A stretch of 46,045 nucleotides of DNA from CAZWRV01 sp964636325. Lineage in GTDB: Bacteria > Verrucomicrobiota > Lentisphaeria > Victivallales > GWF2-50-93. The translations under genes were made by a program, and so were the position numbers. Below, piece by piece: positions 17,325 to 25,340 of the stretch; the first letter of the stretch is position 1; each line of letters starts with the position of its first letter. The notes under the pieces were generated by a model. The model did no database searches. It was not told where the DNA came from and worked only from the letters and a program-made list of their open reading frames with translations. Location: contig CAZWRV010000047.1 in the NCBI GenBank assembly GCA_964636325.1, positions 1-46,045 of the forward strand. The letters are read 5' to 3'.

Positions 17325-19780
17325 GTGATATCCTTGCTTCCATTTATAGTATATTCTTTGCCCTCGGAGAGCAAATGCTCCTCGATCTTTCCCGTCCAGG
17401 GGGACTTGAGTTTGATACGAGAGGCTCCACCGGGGAGCTTCCTTAGTTTGATCTCCACGACCTTGCCGTTTTTCTTCGATGCGCTGACGGATACGCGGCC
17501 TTCGGAGATCAGGCCGGAGAAGCTTGCGTCGCCAGGCCAGGCCGGGAAAACCCGGATTATCCCGTTATGGCTCTGAAGCAGGCACTCCGTGATCATTGTC
17601 AGGTAGTCGGCGCTTCCTTCGATGAGCGGTGTTGCAAACTCCTTTGCCGCAGGATTTGGCGATGATCCGCCCGCATGGCCGCACCACGGTTCGAACTTGG
17701 GCATTTTATCACCCACATCATCCAAGCTCTCGTCGGGGATGTCGGCCAGGTTCGCTTCCGTCTTCGCTGATGGTGCGACGATGACGGCGTCATGGCTGAC
17801 AAGCCTGTTCGGCTTGACATAGGCGCGCAGGAACATAGGCAGGTAATGCCTGTGGAACTCATCTGCCCTGCCGAGGCGCAATGCCGTCATGGCCCTGAAG
17901 AAGCACTGCCATACGCATTGATAAAAGAACCCTCGCTCGTCCGCATAGGATATCTGTGCGGTCTTCTCTACGACCGAGTCGAGCGTCCGATTGTACAGGC
18001 CAATTAGTTCTGAGCCGGAAAATTCGTCAACCTCTCCGCAGGGATAAACGGGATGGAGGCAACCTGCCTGTCCGACATGATGGTCCGCTGGAACTCCGAC
18101 GCCGTCAAGCAGCACTTCTCTTCCTTCCCCGTCGACAGCGCGGGGATATTCGGGCAGATTCTCCAAGAGATCCTTCCATTTGCCGACAAGATTCTGATCT
18201 TTCTCTACCAATTCATGAGCTGCTTCAATTGCCGTATGGAGGCATATTTTCAGCATGGATATCGTCTGGACCGGATCTCCGACATCCATGATGTCCAGTT
18301 CGCACGCATGTGCGGGATGGAGGTGGTATTGTCCGTCAGCCTCCTTTGCCATGATGCACATATAGAATTCCAGTATTTCTTTGAGAAAGGGGAAAATCCT
18401 GTTCCGAAGCCGTTCAATGTCGCGGCAGTATTTCCAGCTCAAGCAGTGCATAAGCGCTACGTATGAACCGCCGAAAAAATATCTGTAATGTCCAACTCCT
18501 CCATCAAGAGGCCTACCCAATGAATTGAGTGCGATACCGAACTGCGCCCCGCCGGCACCCCATACTTCACGGGCAAGGCGGCGCGCCTCTGGCAGATATT
18601 CGTCGTAAGAATCGAGATATGCATCGAAAAGTTCGCTGTGGTTGAGGACATGGACAGGAAGGAACGCGCATTGGACATTGAGATCCTGCGTAAGGCTTCC
18701 GCACCATGGAGATATCTGGACCGGTCCGACATCCGGGCCGTAGAAAAGGCCAAGGAGGCCGGGAAGAGGCGTTCTGCGATATGTGGAGCCAAGTGTGTAA
18801 AGCGAATGATAAAACAGATGCTCCAGTTCGCCACCTCCGATTTCAACTTTTGACCGCTGCCAGAAATCCTCCCACCAGGAACAGTGTGACATTCTGATCT
18901 CTTGATAACTGGTTTTCACGGCCATATCGAGACGACGCCTGACAATCGCCTCCGGATCATCGCCGTCTCGCGAAGTGGCGACGGTCAAAAAGAGATCAAA
19001 GTCACCACCAACGGCCATGATGCCAAAGCGTCCGCGCACGGAGACCGCAGCAGCGCCTTTACTGGGAGGATGATATTTTTCCCTTATGCGTCGAAGGACA
19101 TCCTGCCTGAGGGCGGAGGATTCTCTGGGAATCGCTTCAAGCCCAGCAACATAGCGGACGCCTTCAGGCATATTCATCCGCATGAAAATCCGGCTTCCTT
19201 CGAACCAGAGTTCAGGTGCGCCGAGTTCGACGTCTTCAGGACGGGAGAAAAATATCCTGGTGCAGTTGGCCACTATCGGCGACACGTCTGTAACTCTGAT
19301 TACAAGGATATCCTCATCCGCCCGCACGAAAGACTCCACGCGGGGATGGCATAGGTGCTTGTCAAGGTTCAAATACAGTGTCGCATCATATAATGAGAGC
19401 CTGGCGTTGATATCAGGCGTGGCGCTTCGAGTTCCGGAGACTCCGGTTCCGAGATCCATGAGAAGCGAACAGCAGGTCTTGGGGCCTGTGCCTTCAGGAG
19501 CAGGAGTTCCGCGCTCGGCCTTTTCGAAATCGCCGGCCGTTGCCCCCGCCGCGATCATCCGATCAGCCTTTTCGCGTGGGATCACCTGCTTCACACCCGG
19601 CACACGGGCATCGATGACATCATTCTTGTTGACAAGCCATTCGAGCGCCTGGGGGGCATAGAACACACTCCCGATGGATCCGTTTCCTAGAAAGACTCCG
19701 TCCTGCCAGCACGAAGGAGCCTTTGAACGGATAAGATCATGGGCCGAAATGGAGCTTCCCCAGTTGTCTGCCTCTCGCAT
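17321..19780 (-). CDS. GH95-like glycosidase, copy 3
   Basis: The 819-residue protein shows FLGNGSIGSVFYAPQ near residue 30, WLVNKNDVID, RLSLYDATLYLNLDKHL and a helical barrel, all shared with the next gene downstream. The N-x-N position reads TQDLNVQ, again with aspartate in place of the first asparagine. The two minus-strand copies resemble each other more than the 10333 gene, suggesting local duplication and then divergence. A clear AAGGAG lies upstream of the ATG at 19780. The start follows the uroporphyrinogen-decarboxylase remnant by 15 bp, so it may be co-transcribed with that and the HNH-repeat gene. There is no signal peptide, so a cytoplasmic role is expected. Confidence 0.72.
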   Translation of the reverse strand: MREADNWGSSISAHDLIRSKAPSCWQDGVFLGNGSIGSVFYAPQALEWLVNKNDVIDARVPGVKQVIPREKADRMIAAGATAGDFEKAERGTPAPEGTGPKTCCSLLMDLGTGVSGTRSATPDINARLSLYDATLYLNLDKHLCHPRVESFVRADEDILVIRVTDVSPIVANCTRIFFSRPEDVELGAPELWFEGSRIFMRMNMPEGVRYVAGLEAIPRESSALRQDVLRRIREKYHPPSKGAAAVSVRGRFGIMAVGGDFDLFLTVATSRDGDDPEAIVRRRLDMAVKTSYQEIRMSHCSWWEDFWQRSKVEIGGGELEHLFYHSLYTLGSTYRRTPLPGLLGLFYGPDVGPVQISPWCGSLTQDLNVQCAFLPVHVLNHSELFDAYLDSYDEYLPEARRLAREVWGAGGAQFGIALNSLGRPLDGGVGHYRYFFGGSYVALMHCLSWKYCRDIERLRNRIFPFLKEILEFYMCIMAKEADGQYHLHPAHACELDIMDVGDPVQTISMLKICLHTAIEAAHELVEKDQNLVGKWKDLLENLPEYPRAVDGEGREVLLDGVGVPADHHVGQAGCLHPVYPCGEVDEFSGSELIGLYNRTLDSVVEKTAQISYADERGFFYQCVWQCFFRAMTALRLGRADEFHRHYLPMFLRAYVKPNRLVSHDAVIVAPSAKTEANLADIPDESLDDVGDKMPKFEPWCGHAGGSSPNPAAKEFATPLIEGSADYLTMITECLLQSHNGIIRVFPAWPGDASFSGLISEGRVSVSASKKNGKVVEIKLRKLPGGASRIKLKSPWTGKIEEHLLSEGKEYTINGSKDIT

Positions 19781-19795
19781 TTTATCATTATCTCC

Positions 19796-19987
19796 TTATT
19801 GTCCGAATCCAATCTCTATAGAAAAGCCAAGATACTTCTTGACAGCATCCAGCGGAACGTTGGATGGGATATGGTTCCCAATGCACATCATGTGTCCGCG
19901 CGACATTTTGGCCGTTTCGACCATTGGCTGCACCATGCCGCATTTCGTTCGTATTGTTTCGGATGAGGACGCGGTTCTCGCCTTCAT
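19796..19987 (-). pseudogene. C-terminal remnant of a uroporphyrinogen-decarboxylase-family protein
   Basis: The 63 codons end in GHMMCIGNHIPSNVPLDAVK and KYLGFS, resembling the last segment of URO-D family proteins (IP-x-NVP-x-[DE]N-x3-Y type ending), which are normally about 340 residues or more. The rest of the barrel is missing. The first ATG overlaps the stop of the upstream HNH-repeat gene by four bases, with GGAGG seven bases before it, so it should still be translated. Either a fragment was captured behind that gene, or an insertion replaced the front of a once complete gene. In this kind of locus such proteins are usually methyltransferase-like. A genuine small protein is the alternative. 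Confidence 0.5.
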
Positions 19988-20595
19988 ACGACCTCCTTCA
20001 TGAGCGCGTCTGAATTGCTCCTTTGCCGATATAAGCGATAGTTGTCATGTATCCCGCATTTTTTGCGTGCGGCGCACCAGCTGCCCTTTCCAAGCTTCCT
20101 CATTCCTGATGCCAGGAGGTAATTGTGATGCCTCCGCATGCTCGGGTATGCGAGATCGACACCGCTGCGGTAGAGCCTCAATATTTCATTCCTTATGTCG
20201 GAGTGCGTCATTTTCCTGCGCAGCCTGACCCGGCCGTAGTCGATGCCGGCGCATGTGACTGCGTCCTCCCAGCCTTTGAATCTCCTGACGGCAGCCATGT
20301 AGAGCGGTTTGTTTCTCATCTGGACGTCGTTTGAGTTCAAGGATATGCCTTCATTGGCCATACGGATTATCTCATGGACAATCCTGTCTCTTGACCATCT
20401 CTGGTATTTCCTTATCCTGCTGTAGTCGAGGCCGCATGCCTCGATGGCCTCCCTCCAGGAGCCGAAAATCCTCTCCGCCGCCGCATAGACTGCAGCATGC
20501 TTTGACGCGAAGTAGGACGAGTTCAATGGTTCTCTCCCATGGCATGAGAGTATCCGGTCAATGATCGACTGCGCATCCCATTTCCGCATGAACAT
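19984..20595 (-). CDS. Homing-endonuclease-associated repeat (HNH_repeat) protein
   Basis: Three copies of a unit of about 60 residues fill this 203-residue basic protein. Copy one is around 5-60 (ERIFGSWREAIEACGLDYSR), copy two around 66-124 (RRFKGWEDAVTCAGIDYGR), and copy three, diverged, around 129-185. The pattern of AA-x-R-x-FGSW-x2-A followed by CG-[LI]-DY-x-[KR]-[IV]-R is that of the homing-endonuclease-associated repeat, thought to bind DNA. There is no HNH or GIY-YIG nuclease motif. AGGAGG lies five bases from the ATG at 20595. It heads a minus-strand run of sugar genes and is coupled to the next frame by ATGA. It might be a regulator, a remnant of a homing element, or part of a mobile system. 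Confidence 0.72.
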   Translation of the reverse strand: MFMRKWDAQSIIDRILSCHGREPLNSSYFASKHAAVYAAAERIFGSWREAIEACGLDYSRIRKYQRWSRDRIVHEIIRMANEGISLNSNDVQMRNKPLYMAAVRRFKGWEDAVTCAGIDYGRVRLRRKMTHSDIRNEILRLYRSGVDLAYPSMRRHHNYLLASGMRKLGKGSWCAARKKCGIHDNYRLYRQRSNSDALMKEVV

Positions 20596-20642
20596 ACATT
20601 CCTCCTAAGTATTACTAATAGTCCTATAATAATATTTACAGA

Positions 20643-20696
20643 TGTAGCCGCCCCCGTGCCGGGGGCGAAGACACGGCCGGCACGGCCGTGGCTACA
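20643..20696. repeat. Three-way-junction palindromic element
   Basis: An outer stem TGTAGCC (20643-20649)/GGCTACA (20690-20696) encloses two hairpins: GCCCCCG/CGGGGGC with loop TGC (20650-20666), and CACGGCCG/CGGCCGTG with loop GCA (20672-20690). All three stems are perfect. It fills the gap between the GH94-like gene and the HNH-repeat gene, both on the minus strand. It could act as terminator, processing site or REP-like element. Confidence 0.7.
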
Positions 20697-20742
20697 ACTT
20701 ATGACAATTCAATTTAGGTTTTATTAGTAAATATTCATTTAT

Positions 20743-23574
20743 CTAATTGCATGGATTCGCATGGATGGTATTTACGGCTTTCTTGACGGCGTTGACTCCT
20801 GATGTGCGAATGATCCGCTTCCCAGTCTTTTTGTCGCAAGAAATATCGATGCTGACCGGGATTCTCCTGAACACATCATTTCCAAGCGACACATGGATAT
20901 TCCTCTTGAACGTAACTCTTCCGCCGAGGACAGCAGGGAGCGTCGGTTCTACTGATATTGCCGGGCCCTTCCCGGCGAAATCCAGCTTGAGGCCGACGAC
21001 TTTCTGGAACAGCTCGACCATCCAGTCGATCGAGCCGGAAAGGCCGAAATACATCCCGCTGCCATAATGCGGATCCATAGGATCGGAAGCGTAGGACGAC
21101 GCAGGGGTTTCAAAGGGCCCGCAGATGTCGCTGCCGCGCATGGCGGATATCATCGGCTTGAGCTGACGCCACACGATGTCGGCCTGACCTTCGACTCCGA
21201 TCCTGAACAGGTGCATCATGATCTGGGCGTGGTGGTATTCGCCGTTCTCGGCGCAACCGCTCGGGATGATGCCCAGCCTCCCGACAAGGCGGAGCGATTC
21301 CCTATTGTTCGCCACCGGGACGGTGAAAAGCCTGAGCCCGAGGTTGCCGTCAAAGAATTTCGAGTCTACGTAATCAAGCAGCTTCCTTATTTTCTCTAGG
21401 CTCTCCGGGATGGGAGATAGGTATTTCCGCTCTGTCAGCAGCATCTTGAGCCCCCAGGCGTTCGGTGTCAGTACTCCGCGCGGTTGTGCGTCGAATTCTC
21501 TTGCCCCGTTCATGGAGCCGAGAGTGTAGCCGACTTCGCCGGACGCATAGTCGGGGCGGCTCCCGTCTTTCCTCAGTTCATGAATGCTGTCGATGAATCC
21601 GCCGAATCTGCCTTCTTCCTCCCATGCGATACGCATGATGTTATTCCTCAGCACGTTGGCAAATCCCATGAGCCAGGGCATTTCCTTCTCGTATCCTCCC
21701 ATATCCGCGAAAATATCTATGATCTCAACCAGCGAGCAGAAGAGATGCGCCGAGAGCCTGACGTTCACTCCCCGGCCTTTGCCGCGTGTGGACGGGTTCC
21801 CGACTTCGCCAGAGCCGAACATGTCAACCGGATCACACCAGTCCCCGTATAGTATCTGGGCCATTCCATAGGGGGTGTCTTCGCAATGCCTCTTGTAGGA
21901 CTTCAGGATTTCCAGGGCGGCATCGCTTATAACAAATTCTTCTCTGCCGCCGACTATTACGCTGTTGACCGGATCGTCCGGATTTGTCAGCCGGACCGTT
22001 GCGACAGTTTCTCCGAGCACTGAGCGATCCCCTGTCTCCCTGACGTATTTCACTAGTGAGTTGAGAAGCCACAGCGCGCTGTCGGCATACGGCCGGTTGT
22101 CGTTGGCGACTTCGATGTCCCTGTTCCTCCAGCAGCTCGGGTACTGCCTCGGAAACATGCCATGAAGCTTTTGTCTCAACGACAATCTGCCGTCTGCCGC
22201 GCATCTGCCTCCGTCCGTCCTATACATGAAGCTTAGGGCGTGAACGATATCCCGCCTGACCAATTTGGGATCCGCCTTCATCTTCGCCCACATGTCCTGA
22301 GCTCGATCCCTCGTGCCGAGTTCGATGCCGTCGGCCAGCATCGCGCCGTGCGCGCGGCAGTTCTCGTAAAGTTCATCAACCCCAGCCCAAGCGGAATTTG
22401 CGTAGTTCGCAATCACCGGTTCCTGCGGCAGGCATAGAAAAAAGTCCGGACAGGACGCCTTTCCTGGCGTAGCGTAGCCTTTGTTCCGGAGTCGGAAGAG
22501 CCCATCGGCGGAGCCAGTTGCCTTGATGAGTTTCAGGGATGCGTCTTTGAACGCCTTCTCCATCTCATGGTATTCAGCCTTCTCAGAGCTAATATCCTTC
22601 GAGAAATTATTTACCGCGTCTGGATCAAGGACATACAGCAATATCTGACCGACAACTGCATCCTTTCCAGGATATATGTCAATGTCGAACCGGTTGGCGG
22701 CGATGGTAGGAGTCGAGAATCGGTTGAGCCTGGCACCAGCGCCCGCGCTGGTGAACGCGCCGTTCCGGACGGCATCAGGCAGGATCGACAAGGACGATGA
22801 ATCTCCGACAAAGCTTTGATAGTCGCATGTGGCGGCAACTGGCTTGGCCCCGCCATAGCAGGCACTGCTGAGCCTTTTTATCTGGAGGATGTCAGTATAG
22901 GGGACAGGGCATGCGGCAACCGTTTCCGAGGGGGAGAGGGGTAGGCCTGCGTCATACCAGTTTTCCTTGTTGTAGGCGAACTTCTGGGTTCCATGCGTAT
23001 TGAAACAGGTCCACAAGGTACCGGTAAAACGCCCGTTTCCGCAGTTTCTGACAAGAATCTGCCGCCTTAAGGCGGGCCCGGAAGACGCCTTAATCAATTC
23101 CGTCTTGACGGCTGTCTCAAGCCGCACGCCCTCTGAACCGGAGATGTCCATGCAGAACCAAACAGCCTTGCCGGGGGCGACGCATTTGACATATTTCAAT
23201 TTATAATGAGGGACTCCGACATTTATTTTAGGATTGACCAGCGAACAGATCTTTGCGCATCCCCTGTCGGACAGCCTTAGCCATGCATTGGCGGACATGG
23301 GGCCGATTTCCCTCTTCTCAACTTGATCGTAGCTGCCCCTCAGAACCTTGATCTCCATGCCTTCGAGGACGTTCACGCTGAAATCAATAGAACCGTTCGA
23401 CATGAAGACGGCTTTCGCCGCCCCCTGCTTGTCCACCAGCGTGGATGGACATCCGTACGGGGGCGAATGATATATGGCTTCCCCGTCCGGCCCATATCCG
23501 CCGAGTTCGTTGACCTTTGAAGAGGTTTCAAGGTCAAGGATGGCTTGAGCCTCGCCTATGAAGTCTGTACTCAT
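20743..23574 (-). CDS. GH94-like glycoside phosphorylase
   Basis: The 943-residue protein has an N-terminal beta-sandwich (YGPDGEAIYHSPPYGCPSTL onward), an (alpha/alpha)6 domain and a C-terminal sheet, as in cellobiose phosphorylase and related GH94 enzymes. LYGDWCDPVDMFG near residue 575 matches the GH94 GDWND catalytic signature with cysteine for asparagine. NDNRPYADSALWLLNSL and GYTLGSMNGAREFDAQPRG are also family-like. GH94 enzymes reversibly phosphorolyse beta-glucosides or chitobiose to a sugar 1-phosphate; the sugar here is unknown. There is no signal peptide, so it is intracellular. The ribosome site (AGGG close to the ATG) is poor. A promoter-like site lies about 120 bp upstream. The substitution in the signature makes activity uncertain. 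Confidence 0.7.
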   Translation of the reverse strand: MSTDFIGEAQAILDLETSSKVNELGGYGPDGEAIYHSPPYGCPSTLVDKQGAAKAVFMSNGSIDFSVNVLEGMEIKVLRGSYDQVEKREIGPMSANAWLRLSDRGCAKICSLVNPKINVGVPHYKLKYVKCVAPGKAVWFCMDISGSEGVRLETAVKTELIKASSGPALRRQILVRNCGNGRFTGTLWTCFNTHGTQKFAYNKENWYDAGLPLSPSETVAACPVPYTDILQIKRLSSACYGGAKPVAATCDYQSFVGDSSSLSILPDAVRNGAFTSAGAGARLNRFSTPTIAANRFDIDIYPGKDAVVGQILLYVLDPDAVNNFSKDISSEKAEYHEMEKAFKDASLKLIKATGSADGLFRLRNKGYATPGKASCPDFFLCLPQEPVIANYANSAWAGVDELYENCRAHGAMLADGIELGTRDRAQDMWAKMKADPKLVRRDIVHALSFMYRTDGGRCAADGRLSLRQKLHGMFPRQYPSCWRNRDIEVANDNRPYADSALWLLNSLVKYVRETGDRSVLGETVATVRLTNPDDPVNSVIVGGREEFVISDAALEILKSYKRHCEDTPYGMAQILYGDWCDPVDMFGSGEVGNPSTRGKGRGVNVRLSAHLFCSLVEIIDIFADMGGYEKEMPWLMGFANVLRNNIMRIAWEEEGRFGGFIDSIHELRKDGSRPDYASGEVGYTLGSMNGAREFDAQPRGVLTPNAWGLKMLLTERKYLSPIPESLEKIRKLLDYVDSKFFDGNLGLRLFTVPVANNRESLRLVGRLGIIPSGCAENGEYHHAQIMMHLFRIGVEGQADIVWRQLKPMISAMRGSDICGPFETPASSYASDPMDPHYGSGMYFGLSGSIDWMVELFQKVVGLKLDFAGKGPAISVEPTLPAVLGGRVTFKRNIHVSLGNDVFRRIPVSIDISCDKKTGKRIIRTSGVNAVKKAVNTIHANPCN

Positions 23575-23946
23575 GCCCTAGATATTAAGGTTTATTTCAA
23601 CCGCATCCTGCGTTTCGATGAGCTTATGTGTGTGAACGATTGAGCCTTCCATGCTTTCACCGTGACATTTATAATAACACATAATATATCCGATTTAGCA
23701 CTATTAATACACTATATATCGGACACTTCAAGCTTCCGACGATAGATTTCCAATTTTAAATGGGAGGATGCGCAATGGCTCAGTCTTTTCCGGGCGAGCA
23801 GGCAGCGTCGGCAGGCTCAGCAATCGCACCGGGGCATCGGGCTTGTCGGAATGAGGCAGCGCAAGGCTCTAAAAAGCAATGGCTGAACTACAGCGGGGAA
23901 GTGGCGGAAAGCGCATACCCAAGCATGCTTCAGCGAGATTGAAAAC
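23575..23946. other. 372-bp intergenic region between two minus-strand genes
   Basis: The part from 23640 to 23735 is AT-rich and carries the promoter-like and shared 12-mer sites for the phosphorylase gene. The rest, 23740-23946, holds a 60-codon plus-strand frame with no recognisable protein, and nothing else I can support. Confidence 0.6.
23701..23731 (-). promoter_or_regulatory. Promoter-like site of the GH94-like gene overlapping a shared 12-mer
   Basis: Read on the minus strand, TTGAAG (23731-23726) is followed after 16 bases by TATTAA (23709-23704). The -10 region is inside CTATTAATACAC (23701-23712), whose reverse complement GTGTATTAATAG occurs at the promoter of the plus-strand GntR gene (25288-25299). 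The core TATTAATA is palindromic. A repeated CGATATAT/CGGATATAT flanks it. It could be a shared operator or only a shared promoter core. Confidence 0.45.
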
Positions 23947-25035
23947 TCAGCGTCCGCCCCTTACTACGAGTTCAGGCGGGATGACGATCTCATCTTCGCC
24001 TGACTCGCCGATCAGAAGCCTGACGGCGGCGTCCGCGAGCTTTTGCTCCTGGATGCCGACCGAGGAGAATCCGCATTCTTCGGCATGGTGCGTGTTGTAG
24101 AATCCGACAAGTTCGACATCCTTCATCGGCTTCAATCCGCATTTTTCGATGAGCGGAAGAAGGCTGCCGCGAAGATAGAAGTCCATGTATTGGAATATTC
24201 CTGTGGGGCGGTTTCTCCCCTTCAAGAGCGGGGCCACGGCGGAGTCGAAGTGGGCTCCATGGAGAAGACTCCAGAAAGCCTCCTCGGGAAAGCTGGCTTT
24301 CTTCTCCCTGCACACCTCGGCGAATCCTCTCAATATCGGAACCTGCAGGGAGCTCCATTCCCCACGGTAGTCGAGCTGGGATATGGGGAGGAAGGCGAGC
24401 CGCCGGTGGCCGTTCCCGATGAGGTGGCGGGCCACCATCCTTCCGGCCTCCATATAGTCAAGCAGTGCGTATTTCGCCGGCGAAATTCTTTCCTTGTAGC
24501 TGAACTTGTTCATAAATACTATGTTATGGAACAGGTCGAGCTTCTTGATGAGAAAATCGAACGGAAAGTTCGCGTCGCCGTCAATGATGAATCCGTGTGG
24601 CCTTGAGCGCTCGGAAACCAGGGAATTGAGGAACTGGACGACGCAGCCCCTGTTTTCCACCATCTGGTTGCTGATGAGGACAGGATACAGTCCGGAGGAC
24701 ACCAGCCTTTCGGTTATCAACCTGAAAATGTCGCCATAGACCTCACCTTCGCTCATCATCACCATCCCTACGGCGCTGCTGAGCCTGCTGTCCTCCCTCG
24801 CCCTTTTGACCACAGTGCCGACACGGCGCCGTCGCTCTAAAAAACCTTCCTTGGCCAATGTGTTAAGGCCTGCGGCCACAGTGCGCTTGTTGAGGCGGTA
24901 TTTCTGAGACAGATCCGAATCCGGCAGGAGCCTGTCTCCGTTCTTGAACTCCCCCGACAAAATCTTTTCCCTGATAAGGTCGGCAAAAAGAGCCCGTTTT
25001 GACTTGTGAGCAAGAAGCTGCGACTCTATATCCAT
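23947..25035 (-). CDS. GntR-family regulator with LacI-type ligand-binding domain, copy 1
   Basis: The 362-residue protein has a GntR winged helix in the first 75 residues (ADLIREKILSGEFKNGDRLL, then YRLNKRTVAAGLNTLAKEGF). A periplasmic-binding-protein-like domain follows (GFIIDGDANFPFD, HLIGNGHRRLAFLP, and a C-terminal ELVGFYNTHHAEECGFSSVG). This fusion binds DNA as a dimer and normally responds to a sugar. I chose the ATG at 25035 (MDIESQLLAHKSKRALFADL) because the 38 upstream codons show no domain; the ribosome site is weak. It is divergent from a second regulator across 305 bp and lies upstream of the minus-strand phosphorylase gene, which it may control. Confidence 0.85.
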   Translation of the reverse strand: MDIESQLLAHKSKRALFADLIREKILSGEFKNGDRLLPDSDLSQKYRLNKRTVAAGLNTLAKEGFLERRRRVGTVVKRAREDSRLSSAVGMVMMSEGEVYGDIFRLITERLVSSGLYPVLISNQMVENRGCVVQFLNSLVSERSRPHGFIIDGDANFPFDFLIKKLDLFHNIVFMNKFSYKERISPAKYALLDYMEAGRMVARHLIGNGHRRLAFLPISQLDYRGEWSSLQVPILRGFAEVCREKKASFPEEAFWSLLHGAHFDSAVAPLLKGRNRPTGIFQYMDFYLRGSLLPLIEKCGLKPMKDVELVGFYNTHHAEECGFSSVGIQEQKLADAAVRLLIGESGEDEIVIPPELVVRGGR

Positions 25036-25340
25036 GAAGGATATCCCCGTAAGGCAAATTCTACCGGCAAAGCCGGAATATCTTCCAATAATCCGGAAGG
25101 AACCATCTCTCCGCTCTTCCAACGGTAGCCTTATTATATGCGAAATCAAGCATGATATGCACTATTTGCCCATCTTTACGGTGTGCCAGCTGTGCGCCAG
25201 ACTGCGGCATGACGGCACTTGCCTTGCCCCCAGCACGAAAATATATCGATTATTTTTCATTCGGCAGTTGACAATAGGATACATATGGTGTATTAATAGA
25301 GCAAACACTGCGCACTCCATCAGCTAAACGAGGTTCGCCG
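25036..25340. promoter_or_regulatory. Divergent regulatory region between two GntR-type regulators
   Basis: Two regulators are transcribed away from this 305-bp gap. On the plus side there is a good promoter (next entry). On the minus side a TATAAT-like hexamer occurs at 25138-25133, with no convincing -35 element. GCATGATATGC near 25149-25159 is a small palindrome. The arrangement suggests mutual or self regulation. Confidence 0.5.
25268..25299 (+). promoter_or_regulatory. Promoter and possible operator of the plus-strand GntR gene
   Basis: TTGACA (25268-25273), a 17-base spacer and TATTAA (25291-25296) form a sigma70-like promoter 45 bp before the ATG at 25341. The -10 lies inside GTGTATTAATAG (25288-25299), the 12-mer shared in reverse complement with the phosphorylase promoter at 23701-23712. 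A regulator bound there would block transcription. Confidence 0.55.

Noticed and set aside
23760..23942. 60-codon plus-strand frame
   Set aside because: No ribosome site, no recognisable motif, between two genes on the other strand.
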